Source: Leptoclinus maculatus
Taxonomy: Eukaryota; Chordata; Actinopteri; Perciformes; Stichaeidae
Assembly (NCBI GenBank): GCA_032191485.1
Contig: JAVDOI010000003.1
Location: 14,077,813 to 14,141,812 of the forward strand
Length of the DNA: 64,000 nt
Direction: 5' to 3'
The position numbers were made by a program, and so were the translations under genes. Of this stretch, positions 39,701 through 51,700 are shown piece after piece; within the stretch, counting starts at the first letter, position 1, and the number at the start of each line of letters is the position of its first letter. A model generated the notes under the pieces. That model was not told where the DNA came from. It saw only the letters and a list, made by a program, of their open reading frames with translations, and searched no databases.

Positions 39701-42700
39701 GGAGGGGGTCCGGAGGAGGGACGGCTCAACATCGAATAGGGTGGGTGGAGGGGGTCCGGAGGAGGGACGGCCGGATCCAACCTGCCACAGGGCTCTGGGG
39801 GACGGGCAGGAGGGCGGTCGGACGGGAAGGAGGGATCCGGACGCAGGACCTCGGGTGGGCGACCTGACTGGCGGAGTTGCTCAGGGCCCAGGAGCTCAGG
39901 CGGGCGACCTGACTGGCGGAGTTGCTCAGGGCCCAGGAGCTCAGGCGGGCGACCTGACTGGCGGAGTTGCTCAGGGCCCAGGAGCTCAGGCGGGCGACCT
40001 GACTGGCGGAGTTGCTCAGGGCCCAGGAGCTCAGGCGGGCGACCTGACTGGCGGAGTTGCTCAGGGCCCAGGAGCTCAGGCGGACGGCCCGACGGGCAGA
40101 AGGGCTCTGGACCCAGGATCTCGGGTGGGTCGGACTGGGAACACTGCAGCTCGGGCCGGGGCTCAGGGGAGCCGGACTGGGGAGGCTGGGGCTCAGGGGA
40201 GCCGGACTGGGGAGGCTGGGGCTCAGGGGAGCCGGACTGGGGAGGCTGGGGCTCAGGGGAGCCGGACTGGGGAGGCTGGGGCTCAGGGGAGCCGGACTGG
40301 GGAGGCTGGGGCTCAGGGGAGCCGGACTGGGGAGGCTGGGGGTCAGGGGAGCCGGACTGGGGAGGCTGGGGGTCAGCCGGGGAACAGGTCTCCAGAGGCT
40401 GGGGGTCAGCCGGGGAGCCGGACTGGGGAGGCTGGGGGTCAGCCGGGGAACAGGTCTCCAGAGGCTGGGGGTCAGCCGGGGAACAGGTCTCCAGAGGCTG
40501 GGGGTCAGCCGGGGAACAGGTCTCCAGAGGCTGGGGGTCAGCCGGGGAACAGGTCTCCAGAGGCTGGGGGTCAGCCGGGGAACAGGTCTCCAGAGGCTGG
40601 GGGTCAGCCGGGGAACAGGTCTCCAGAGGCTGGGGGTCAGCCGGGGAACAGGTCTCCAGAGGCTGGGGTTCAGCCGGGGAACAGGTCTCCAGAGGCTGGG
40701 GTTCAGCCGGGGAACAGGTCTCCAGAGGCTGGGGGTCAGCCGGCGAACAGGTCTCCAGAGGCTGGGGGTCAGCCGGGGAACAGGTCTCCAGAGGCTGGGG
40801 GTCAGCCGGGGAACAGGTCTCCAGAGGCTGGGGTTCAGCCGGGGAACAGGGCTCCAGAGGCTGGGGTTCAGCCGGGGAACAGGGCTCCAGAGGCTGGGGG
40901 TCAGGAACCGATGGCCGCTGCGGCACGGAGGCGGCAGCGGCAGGAACCGGAGATTGCTGCGGCGCTGAGAAGACAGCTGGAGTCGGCCGGACCGCCGACA
41001 GGACACGGGGAGCTGGAGTCGGCCGGACCGCCGACAGGACACGGGGAGCTGGAGTCGGCCGGACCGCCGACAGGACACGGGGAGCTGGAGTCGGCCGGAC
41101 CGCCGCCAGGACACGGGGAGCTGGAGTCGGCCGGACCGCCGACAGGACACGGGGAGCTGGAGTCGGCCGGACCGCCGACAGGACACGGGGAGCTGGAGTC
41201 GGCTGCGGCCTAGTGGAGACGGCAACGGGGGAACGCTGCGGCCCAGCGGGAACGGGGGAACGCTGCGGCCCAGCGGGAACGGGGGAACGCTGCGGCCCAG
41301 CGGGAACGGGGGAACGCTGCGGCCCAGCGGGAACGGGGGATCGCTGCGGCCCAGCGGGAACGGGGGATCGCTGCGGCCCAGCGGGAAAGGGGGATCGCTG
41401 CGGCCCAGCGGGAAAGGGGGATCGCTGCGGCCCAGCGGGAAAGGGGGATCGCTGCGGCCCAGCGGGAAAGGGGGATCGCTGCGGCCCAGCGGGAAAGGGG
41501 GATCGCTGCGGCCCAGCGGGAACGGGGGAACGCTGCGGCCCAGTGGGAACGGGAGTCTGACCCTTCCTCCGTCTCTGCCTCTTAGGAGTGAAAAGGCAGC
41601 TTAGCTCGAGGTTAGCCTTCTGTAAGCTCAGGGGCCCTCCCCTGGCCAAGTGGGTTCCCCAAAACTGGACAGACGGGTGTGGTGCAACGTGCACCAACCA
41701 GTGGTCTGCAGAGTCTGCCATGGTCCTCTTAGGGGTGGAAAAGCGGCTTAGCTCGCGGTTAGCCTTCTGCACGCTCAGAGGCCCACCCCTGGCCAAGCGG
41801 GTTCCCCAAAACTGGTCTGCTGAGTCTTGCATGGTGAGATCGTTCTGTCACGTCCGAGGAGCAGATCGGAGACTCAAGTGCAGACAGACACGGGAGACGA
41901 GGTTGAGTAGAATGCTGGGTTATTTAATGAGCACCAAGCAGTCAAAAAACAGGAACTTAAAACAACTCCAACCGGGAGCGAGCAAAAACTGACAAAAAGG
42001 CAAAGTGACAAAAAGGCGAAGTGACAAAAAGGCGAAGTGACAAAAAGGCGAAGTGACAAACCATGAGCAGACAGGGGGACGAATTAAGGACGATCTCACA
42101 ACCAGCACAGGGAAAGCAGGGGAGTATATATATATGTGTGGGGTGATTAGGAGATAGAAGGCAGCTGGGTGGACTGGGCAGGTGAGTAGGATGAGTGCAA
42201 TCAGGGGAAACATACACACACAGACACAGGAACACAGGGGGCAAAGCCTAAACTGTGACACTTTGTTTTATTATTTGTCTGTGCTTCTTGTCTCCACTGC
42301 CCACTCTCCATGTCTGTCTGGTTAATGGAGACATAAATGCTGGTTTAGCAACACTCTCTCAGGCCTGCTAGCTAATTTGAAAATATGATACTGAACTGAG
42401 AGGTGACATGATTAAAAACGTTGGGAACAAGTTAACAAATAGAGTAGATTTCCTGTTCCATTAAGTTCACTAATGGGCTGGACGTCTAACCAAAAAGCAA
42501 TAGTGACGAGAGAATTAATAGGAGAAATACACGAGAGACAAATACACATGTTAGACTTCAGCTGTAGAGTTAGAGTCTGCCTATGTGTGTTTACTGACAT
42601 ACAATCATACAATATGAATATTTCTTAGTATTTTATGCTGTTTAATGATGTGGAGATTACAGGTGCTTATTTAACTATGAACAGTAAAATACTCTGTAGT

Positions 42701-45700
42701 TTTCATGTGTTGTGGTTTGTATTCAAATCAGGCCATAACAATTATTATCTGTTCTTTTAGGATCCAGAGTAGCTATGCAGCTCTTCAGAGGATCAACCAG
42801 GATTTGGAGGACAAGATGCACAGGACGGTAAGAGACTAATCCTGAGGTGTTTGCAGTTTTAACTTCACATTTTCTAAAACTATCAGTTTTAACCAAAAAT
42901 CTGGAAAACGATCTCAACCAAAATCATACCTTGTTTTGTAAAAGTCGCTGTAAGAAAACATTTAAGGTTACATCACACATGTTGACTGATCAAATACCAA
43001 AGTCTTGATATTACCAGATGTAATACCAGCAACCTTTACCTGAAATAATCATCAAGACCATGTCCTCCTCCAACCTTTATTGATACATAAGCATGATTTA
43101 TTTTATTTTAGGAGTTCAGTTTGATTCATCCTAGCACTGAAGGATTTTAAATGTGGTAAGTACATGTCAAAAAAGGTGTAGAATGTGTTGTATTAAAGAA
43201 AAATGACGTCCACAAAAAGGTTTCTGTCTTGGCAGCAGGTGTTTCTTCAGCTCTGCACATGTACTCTAAAAAAATAAATTATCTTTTTAGATAAATCCAA
43301 GAGAAAAAGACGCGTTCAAATTTAGTTGAAATCAAAATGTATGACATCAGTTAGTGCAGTAGAGTTGCTAGTTGTTTTTTTTTCCATCTCACTTCCACAT
43401 TAAACTGTAGAGATGTCCACTGAAATCTTTAGCTTTCCCTAACAGCACTAGCATTGATGATGTCAGAACGTATTTCATGCGACACCATGCAACCAGTAGC
43501 TTTTACACTTTTATTTCATAACCTGACAGATTGCGAGCCGCACTTTGAGAAACTATGGTGTAACGTAATCTGCACCCTCATACTCATAAACATAAATCAA
43601 TGATTTCATCAATAAGTGTTTGGAACCATGATGAGAAGCCTTTGCCTCTATTGAAAGTGAATATATATAGAAAAGTGCCAGACTGGAGTTTAAAGACAAG
43701 AGAAACAAAGTATTTTAAAGTACACAAGCTTCAGATCTGCAAATAAAGTGATCATAATAAATGACATAATGATAAACTTAAGTCTTAGTCAATCAGATAA
43801 TGTAAGAGTGATGGCATGATTTTCTCTCTTTGCTCTCTCTGGTCTAAGAATGACGACTACTACTATACTCGATTTGAACTGTTTAGCAGCAGAACCGCTC
43901 TCCTTTTTCTCAAAGCAATTGATCAAAGATAGGGAGCGCAATCAATGTCCAAAGTAATTGGTCTTACCTGCCATGCAACCCCTGTTAGAAAACTATTATA
44001 GCTAACTGCTGTTCTGGTCACCTCAGCAGCAGCACGAGGTGTTCTCCTCCCACATCCTCTGCTTTAGTATTTATCAGCCAGTATCAGAGCAAAATATGAG
44101 TCGGCTTAACGGGGCGGTCCACTCCTTGTGATTTACAGTATCGTGATTAAAGTGGATTGTAATCTCATCAGAAGTTTGATCCATAGGGCTTGTCTGCCCC
44201 GCATACACACTAATGTAAGAGGACTGCGTGAAGTTGTCGGTGAACCAGCAAGCACAGTTGCTAGAATATTGATGGAAAGCTGATATACAAAATACCACTA
44301 TGAGTAATTTGTAATTTGGGTGAACTGACCCTTTAAAGTGAGCGTATGCTATTGTGAACGGCTATATTTTGATTTGCAGTAGATAATGGAGATTTGCTGG
44401 ATGAATTTCTCTGTCTACTCGTGCATGGCGGTGGATCAGTGAAGCGTGAAAATTGTAATAAATCAATCAAGACATGAAATAATAGTTCTGTGTGTTCAGA
44501 AGACAGCCATTCAGAATAGCATTTGTCTCGCAGTATTTGCAGTCCTAATTATTTGTGATGCTCCAATGTAATCCGTCTTTGCTTTGTCATATCATGAATA
44601 CACTGAAAGCCTAAAATGGATCACACATCATCGTATTCTGGTCATGTGAAAATGATTATGAAAACTATTGGCATTGAAAAGGATTGTCTGTCTAACAGAA
44701 AATCGATCTTCATGGCAGGAGACAGTATGTGATTTTTTTTTTCTTCTTTTAGGCAGAGCTCATTGGGATTGCCATTTATTTTGATGCCATGTCATGCAAT
44801 GGCATTTCAAGGGGGAAATATGTTCCTTTGTAGGAGACAGTCCAGGAAGGCAGGCGGTGACAAAAGCAGCTCAAATCAAATCAGACATGCAATTAGTTCG
44901 GAAAAGGCCCGAACTTACAAGGTCAACTGACAAACAGTGAAGAATAAAACTATTTCATAAAGAGCAAGGCAAGTGATTAGCACCTGAAAGAACTGACAGA
45001 TGCACATTGTGATGACATCGGAGTAACGTGTCTACGTGTTGATCTCTAGATAAACAGTGCTGCAGATGAAGCTGTTTGTGAAGATGAAGTGATACCCAAA
45101 AAAAACATCGCTGCAATATAACTCTGGCAATGTCAGTGACTGATTAGTTATAGCTTGGTGCCCATGAGACTGCTTCGTAAGAGATCAAATTAAGCTTGGA
45201 GCCTCTTCTGAAGTAGTGATGGTGCAAGCAGGAAAGACATATTTGCATATAATGTTTAGTCAGGTAGTCTTTTTGTCTGTGTTGCCCAAAATATACAATT
45301 CAGGATGCATTAGAATAGATGCAATTTTAAAGATGTAATGAAGCTATAATTACTACTCATACTTCTAATTATGTAATAGGCTATTCTACATGATATGGGT
45401 TATTTTTATTATAGTTTATCTTGTTGTTTACGTCATTCTTTTACAAGATGTTGGACTGTAGTGATTCATGAGCTGTCCGCGGTGCTGGCCCTGGAACTGC
45501 CAGGAAATGTAAAGTCTCACTCAATGACTGACCTCCTAATAAGGGTAATGTCCACTTCTACAGGGAGTGTCAACACTGAACACAATCCTGCTGTAAATCA
45601 CTCATAAACATTCAGGAAATATTGTTAATATTCTAATATATTAAATAAAAAATGAGGAGATGCTCGATCATCTTAGAGATCCCTCTTAAAGCAGGAAACA

Positions 45701-48700
45701 GAAGCAACAAAAACATCAAGAAGTCAGCATTAAAAAACATTCAAACTCATAACCAGTGGTGGAAAGTAACTAAGTACATTTAGCCAAGTCATTTACCTTA
45801 AGTGCAATTTTGAGGTACTCGTCCTTTATACTTCTATTCCACTACATTTCAGGGGTGAATATTGTACTTTTTACTCCGCTACGATTATTTGATAACTTGC
45901 ATTACTTTGCAGCTTTAGATTAATAATACAAAATACAATTAACAAATAAACTATTATGTATGCACATACGCATAGGCAAATAGATCCATAAACACTTATA
46001 ACAGCAGTTGTAGACTAAATAAATAGTGTATCAACTGAGAGTTTGAGTAATAGAATAATCAATAATGAAAATTTATCGTTAGTTGCTATTCAAAGCATCT
46101 CCCTAAGTGGCAGCATGGTCAACCTCTGTTCTCTCCAGATGTATTAATCTATCGCCTGTCAAAATCTGAATTATTTGTGTGTTCATTTATGAAACACAGA
46201 GGCTCACTCTAATCTCTGGGGCCTCTAATCGGTTCTTTCTTGGCCAATGAAGGAACATTAAGATGATCAATTTGATTCAGAATCGATGCATTTTAGCTGC
46301 ATAGTTTATCAGGCATGAAAACATCAGACTAGTACTTGTTTGTGCCGCTGACATCTAAATCTAAAACAGGGAAACATGAAATATATGCTAGTGCGATAAA
46401 TAGACTGCAGGAGAAGTATGAGAATATAAACAGAATATGTTTGGTTCAACAAGGAGTGTGTGGTTGGTGATGAGTAGTCGTAGAAACCTGAGGCAGAGAA
46501 TCATTTAGTTTTGTTGTTGTGATGTCACAGAAGAATGGCCAAATAATAATGGCTTCTACATCTATCTTTATGAATGTGAAAGGTGTTGGAATGCTGCTGC
46601 TGAATGAGGAACATGCAAGCCTGTTGTGTCTGTATATGAATGTGTTGCTCTCTGATCGTCAATGATGCCTGCAGTGCACTAATTGGTGCCTTTGACACTA
46701 CAGTCGTTAATCTTAACTCTTCAATGAAAAGTGTGAATTACACATGGAAGAGTATCACCTTAGAGAAACCCAACCGATGTGACACACATCATAATTTGCT
46801 CTCGATTCTTTCTGGTGCAGAAAAGCAGCCCGGGTGGGAATCAGCAGCAAAGATGAAACTTAAAAATGAAAACAACTATTGGGACTAATTAAAGAACTTG
46901 TTGTTCCCATACATTTACCAAAGATTTATTTGTTTAAAGTAAATAAGTTTAAAGTAAGATTGTATTTAACTGGAGTTGAGTTTTCTGCTCTCCTCCATAA
47001 ACCGCAGTCTTCAGTAATTGCATCTCATGGGATTCAGGCTTCATTTGTTGTCCAGTGAAAAGGCCGAATCTCCAGCAGAATACTTAAATCAAATTGTGAG
47101 TCTCACTTTGTATACACTGTGCTCCCAATTCAACAAATCCTTTGAATTAATAATTGGAACAAGCTCTAAAAGTTTTGTTAATATTGTTTTATTCCATATC
47201 TGCACGATAGAGGAGAGAACTGGCCTATTTGTTCGCTGAGTCAGGATTTAAATGTGTGTTCAAATGTCACAGTCATCTAGTTGCTGAGTAAAAAACTTAA
47301 ATATATTTATGATCAAAAGACGAAAAACAGATCGGCATCCCTCCACCTCCACTGGGTCAATCTCCGTAAGATAAGATAGTCAACATTTGCATATTCATTT
47401 TCCTTGATGTGGTTCTATTATGTGTGGCAGCAACTGATAAGAACGTCTTGGTGACAGCCTGTCACACAGTGTGACTAGAGGAGATAGAAAGATTCTTCCG
47501 CTGGCCATAACACTGTAATTACAATTTCACATCCTCCCTCTCTCCAATAATTTTTTTTATCTATAGGTAGACTCTGTTTCCAATTTTGCCTTTAAACATG
47601 TGTAAGTGGAGTATCAGTTTGTAAGAAGATCCGAGCGATTACTGGATATATGAAAGCGTCCAAAGTCAGCAGCTATAGTGAGGAAAAAGGTTTCTTCTGG
47701 CTTCAAAGTTATTTTTGAAAATATGCAACACGGTTTTTCAAACAGTTTTGCCCTTCTAGGGTCTATTTAGCTGGCAGTACACTATACATTACTCCATTTA
47801 TTTCTAGAGGGATTTTAGAGATAAGAAGAAACAGATATTAAAGCTGAACCTGCTTGATGTTTTTCGGGGGATTAATAAGCGTTTATTGCCTTTTACTAAT
47901 ATAAAAGCTGCGCTATTAAATATTTTTACATTACCAACTTATCCCCTCACAAACCTTTTTGTCTGTGAACCATGGCCTCCAAGAAAAAAAGAAAAAGTTA
48001 AGATCATTTCTGAGATCTTGGAGGGTGGGCCAAGAAACCGCAGATTTTTTTAAAGCGACATTAAATTAATATATTTACATTACCAATGGATCAAATGACG
48101 ATGTGTAATGTAAAAAGACTTGCTTCATGAACTCACAGAGAATTATGACACATTCTTTGCCTCAGCACTACAGAGCATTAGGTGTCTTTTAGCTCCTTGC
48201 TTTGTTTTTACAGCCCGCAACGTTCATTTTTTGATTCAATCTCATCAGCGTCATTTGTAAATGCAGCAAACAGCTGTTTGGTGAGCATAGTGGAGCATTT
48301 AGCAGCTCAAGAGACAGATGTTTCACACAGAATTTAGTGGAAACTAAACCACACTAAAATAAGATTGAATATTGGACTTGCATTCACCAGGTGGACATAA
48401 ACAAGACTCCAAATGAATGATAAAGCCTGCCGGGGGTGTACATAGTCAACTATTTGCTAACAAATTAGCTATACCAATTCAATAAGGTGATAATATGTGA
48501 ATTTGTTTTAACAACTTGTTATGCTGCCCCCATGTGGCCAACAAATACATAATACAGTTTAAACTAAGATTTTTATTCAGGTCCTTTAATTGTATTGCAG
48601 TATTTGTACATTGTGGTATTTTTATTTTTACTCAAAAAAGGAGCAGAACATTGATTAAAACGACTTGTTACACTATTCTGTTAGAACTAGAAGATCTATT

Positions 48701-51700
48701 GTGTCACTGTTGTAATTACGGCAATATATTACATTACAAAACTATTATGTATATTAACATCTGAGTAAGAAATTGTCTTTGATCCAATAAAACATAGTTT
48801 GAATGAAGACGGAACAGGGAGCAATTACATATCTGAGCTTTAAAGTGCTCCAATGTGGTCGTCCGCACAATCAGCATCAGAAAATGTGAAAAGAAGTCCA
48901 GAGTAATGAGCTGGAGAAAGCGTGCCATGCAGCTGCATGTCTCGACAGCTGATTAATGAGATCCTAATAGAATTTAAATATCAATGCTGGCCTATTGCTT
49001 AAACTGACATTAATTGCCACCTATTAAATTGGCTCTGCACCCCTGTATATCAAAAAAATCACTGCCATAGAGAGATTAAAAGAGAGAAGGGTAGGAGGCC
49101 AAACGAGTGTTTAGAGCTGTATCATTTGTCAGCCAGCGCTGTGTGGCAGTTTTCATGATTATTTTTGTGTTTGTGTGTGTGTGTGTGTGTGAGACAGAGA
49201 GAGAATACAAAAGAAAATTGTTTTTTTAGCCAACAGAACCCACTACTGGCCCCTAGAAGCTGCAATGTTAACATGTTTCGACATGTCGAAAGCCCCATTG
49301 TAATTGAAATCAAAAGGGTTCATCCCTTTGGGAACATGCATGTGCTCAGTAGATTTGAGAATCTATTAAGATATTGTGCTTGCAAAGGACTTTGAACTGA
49401 GGATGATGCTAGAGGAAAGCTCATAGTGTGTAGAAAACGGAAATGGTTCATCCTCTATGAGCAAGACAATTTGACTCAATCAACTGTTAATTTCATGTGT
49501 ATGAATAGGACTTTTAGGTGGGATGAGGCTAGATGAGGTCTGGGCCACCAGAATCATTAGGAATAATCCTCAGGGCACCATGAATGTCTGTGCCAAATTG
49601 CAGGACAATGTGGCGGACAGTTGTCGAGATGAAAGTGGGCAGACAGAAAGCCAAGATGACATCGCCATCATTAGACTCCACTGTCACTGGGGCTGGAATG
49701 TCACTCCAGCGCAGTCATTTTGCATTTCTTTGACAGTAATGAAATTGGAACGAGTGTTTCATTTGTCTTTCTCACTCTCTCCCTCTTTGTTTTTCTCTCT
49801 CCTTCTTCTCTCCCCCTCTATTTGTCTATCTCCCAGAGTAATTGATATGATATGAGCGCTGGCAAGTGTAATCTTATTTTAATTAAGACCTGCAGCCGGC
49901 GCCGTCTTCAGACCGATAGTGATTTACGGCTCTCTTCCTCTCATTTTTCTTCCCCTCTTCTATCATCTTATTTTTCTTCAGTTGCTCCTCCAACTTTAGC
50001 CTCCTCATCTTTCTCTCTTCATCTCAACTCTTTGGTCTAACCTTTTGCTTCCTGCCCCCCCACTCATCATCTATTCGGTCAACCTCTAACATCCTTTTTT
50101 TTGTTTGTTTTTTATGTTGCTTTGTTTTTCAATTTCTCTTCTCCCTTGTCAATTCTCTCTCTTACACTGCAGTCCCAGCACCATGAAGAGGAAAAGAGAG
50201 CCCTCAGCCGGGAAATCCTCCTGCTCAACAACCACCTCATGGATGCGAAGATCACAATCAATAAACTCAGAGAGGACAACGTGAGTACCCAGAGCTGCAT
50301 CACGTAATATGAGCTCCAAATGACATCTCTGTCAGCATTGTGCTCACTTGTACAAAATGTGAACTTTTTTGTGTGATGAAAGTTCAGTTGAAGTCATGCC
50401 CAAATCATATTCCACCTTCAGGCCCACGTGACCTCTCGTACGTTTATGTCTCTTGCTCTGGCCTACTTCACTCTATTCACTCCAATTCTTTTTTGTATGA
50501 CTACTACCATTGTTTGCTATGGTGCCGGCTGGTTTTTAGGCTTTACTGAGCCTCATTTAATATATTATTATCAATAATAGTGCTTTTTCACCATGCAAAC
50601 CTGACATTTTCAAAGTGGAGCTTTGTTCCATCTTCATTTGGTATTAACCAGTAACATATACACAATATTTACACCTCTCACCAAAGCTCACCCCCTTGAG
50701 TGTTATTAATAAATTTGAAATTATTCAAATAGACCTTGTAGTTAGAGAGTAAGGCCCCTTTGAGTATGGGTATAGTATTTTCGAGCAGAAGCCAAAAAAA
50801 AGGCCTCGGGTCCAGAAGGTTTAAGTCTCATATCCACAACATTTTTGCAACATTCTGGATATTTGTGCTTCAAGGTGCCACAGCAGATAGAGGAATTAAC
50901 TCTAAGCCACTGGGTGTTTTATAGTGATTATACTGAAATCAATGGGCATCCTCAGGGCTGCTAGAATTTGGAGCCGGGGCTGCAGGGATCTGAGCTCCAG
51001 GGGCATGTGGCAATCTGGTGCCTCACTTTCTGTGAAGTGATTTAACTGGCTTTTCTTACTGGGGGCTCCAGGTCAGATTTTCTCTCTTTGGTCTATGTGG
51101 CAGTTTTTAGCACTTCTGCGCTACAGAGTATTTTGACGATCCTCCCAGATCGGGCCAGGCTGATTGGAGTCAAGGTTCATTTAGAGTGGGAGGATAATTT
51201 GTTCCATAAGAGCCAGCAGCAGGGCAGGCCTTTCCTCCAGAGAGCAAGCTTTAAATGTACTCCTTATAACATGGGATAAACTAAAAGAAAAGACCATAAA
51301 GAGATGCAGAATGACCATGAAGGGAAGAAAAATGACCACAAAGAGATGCAAAATGGCATAAAAAACATGCAAAAAACGATTACAAAGAGACATAATAACT
51401 ACAACACAAAACAACTACAAAGAGATGCCAAACATCTGCAGCCTTGCCGTTTTGTAGTCGTTTTGTATCTCTTTCAGTCTGGGTCTAGCTACCTTGTTTT
51501 AGGGACAGTCCCATAATTCGTCCATACTTGTTAAAGGCTATCTGACCGCACAAACAAAGCCCTATTCACATAGTCATCTAAAATATATACCATGATCTCA
51601 TCTCAAGACCTCCCATAAACTGGCTCGACATCAGCTGGTGGCTGACATTCCTAGCAAAACACACCACACAACTCATGTTAACGAAGACATCGCCACGGTC

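Larger units (their letters stand above)
39221..42260 (-). mobile_element. Complete non-autonomous LTR retrotransposon, Tf1/sushi-like self-priming type
   Basis: A 3040-bp element with two 415-bp direct repeats (39221-39635 and 41846-42260) that I find identical by eye. Each LTR is bounded by TGTCAC and GTGACA. The flanks are CTTTG at 39216-39220 and CTTTG at 42261-42265, a 5-bp target site duplication. Reading the minus strand gives 5' LTR, 13-nt leader, ATG, one long repetitive frame, stop, polypurine tract, 3' LTR. There is no protease, reverse transcriptase, RNase H or integrase motif, so it must have been mobilised in trans by a relative. Identical LTRs imply a very recent insertion. It lies antisense in the begain intron between 38802 and 42760. 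The Ty3-Gypsy assignment rests on the 5-bp duplication and the self-priming layout, not on a polymerase. Confidence 0.93.
38802..42760 (+). other. begain intron carrying the LTR element
   Basis: Apart from the 3040-bp element and its duplicated CTTTG target, about 900 bp of ordinary intron remains, with no other feature seen. Confidence 0.85.
42828..50172 (+). other. begain intron (7.3 kb)
   Basis: No exon seen. Contains dispersed repeats at 45753-45935, 48225-48480 and 49545-49650, a (TG)n at 49165-49192, and a pyrimidine-rich last 400 bp leading to the acceptor. Confidence 0.8.

Noticed and set aside
39630..41213. 527-residue + strand frame across the LTR element interior, and other long frames there (303 aa +, 499 aa -)
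   Set aside because: All repeat units are multiples of three, so any stop-free unit stays open in several frames. Only the 723-codon minus frame has the right position relative to LTR leader and polypurine tract.
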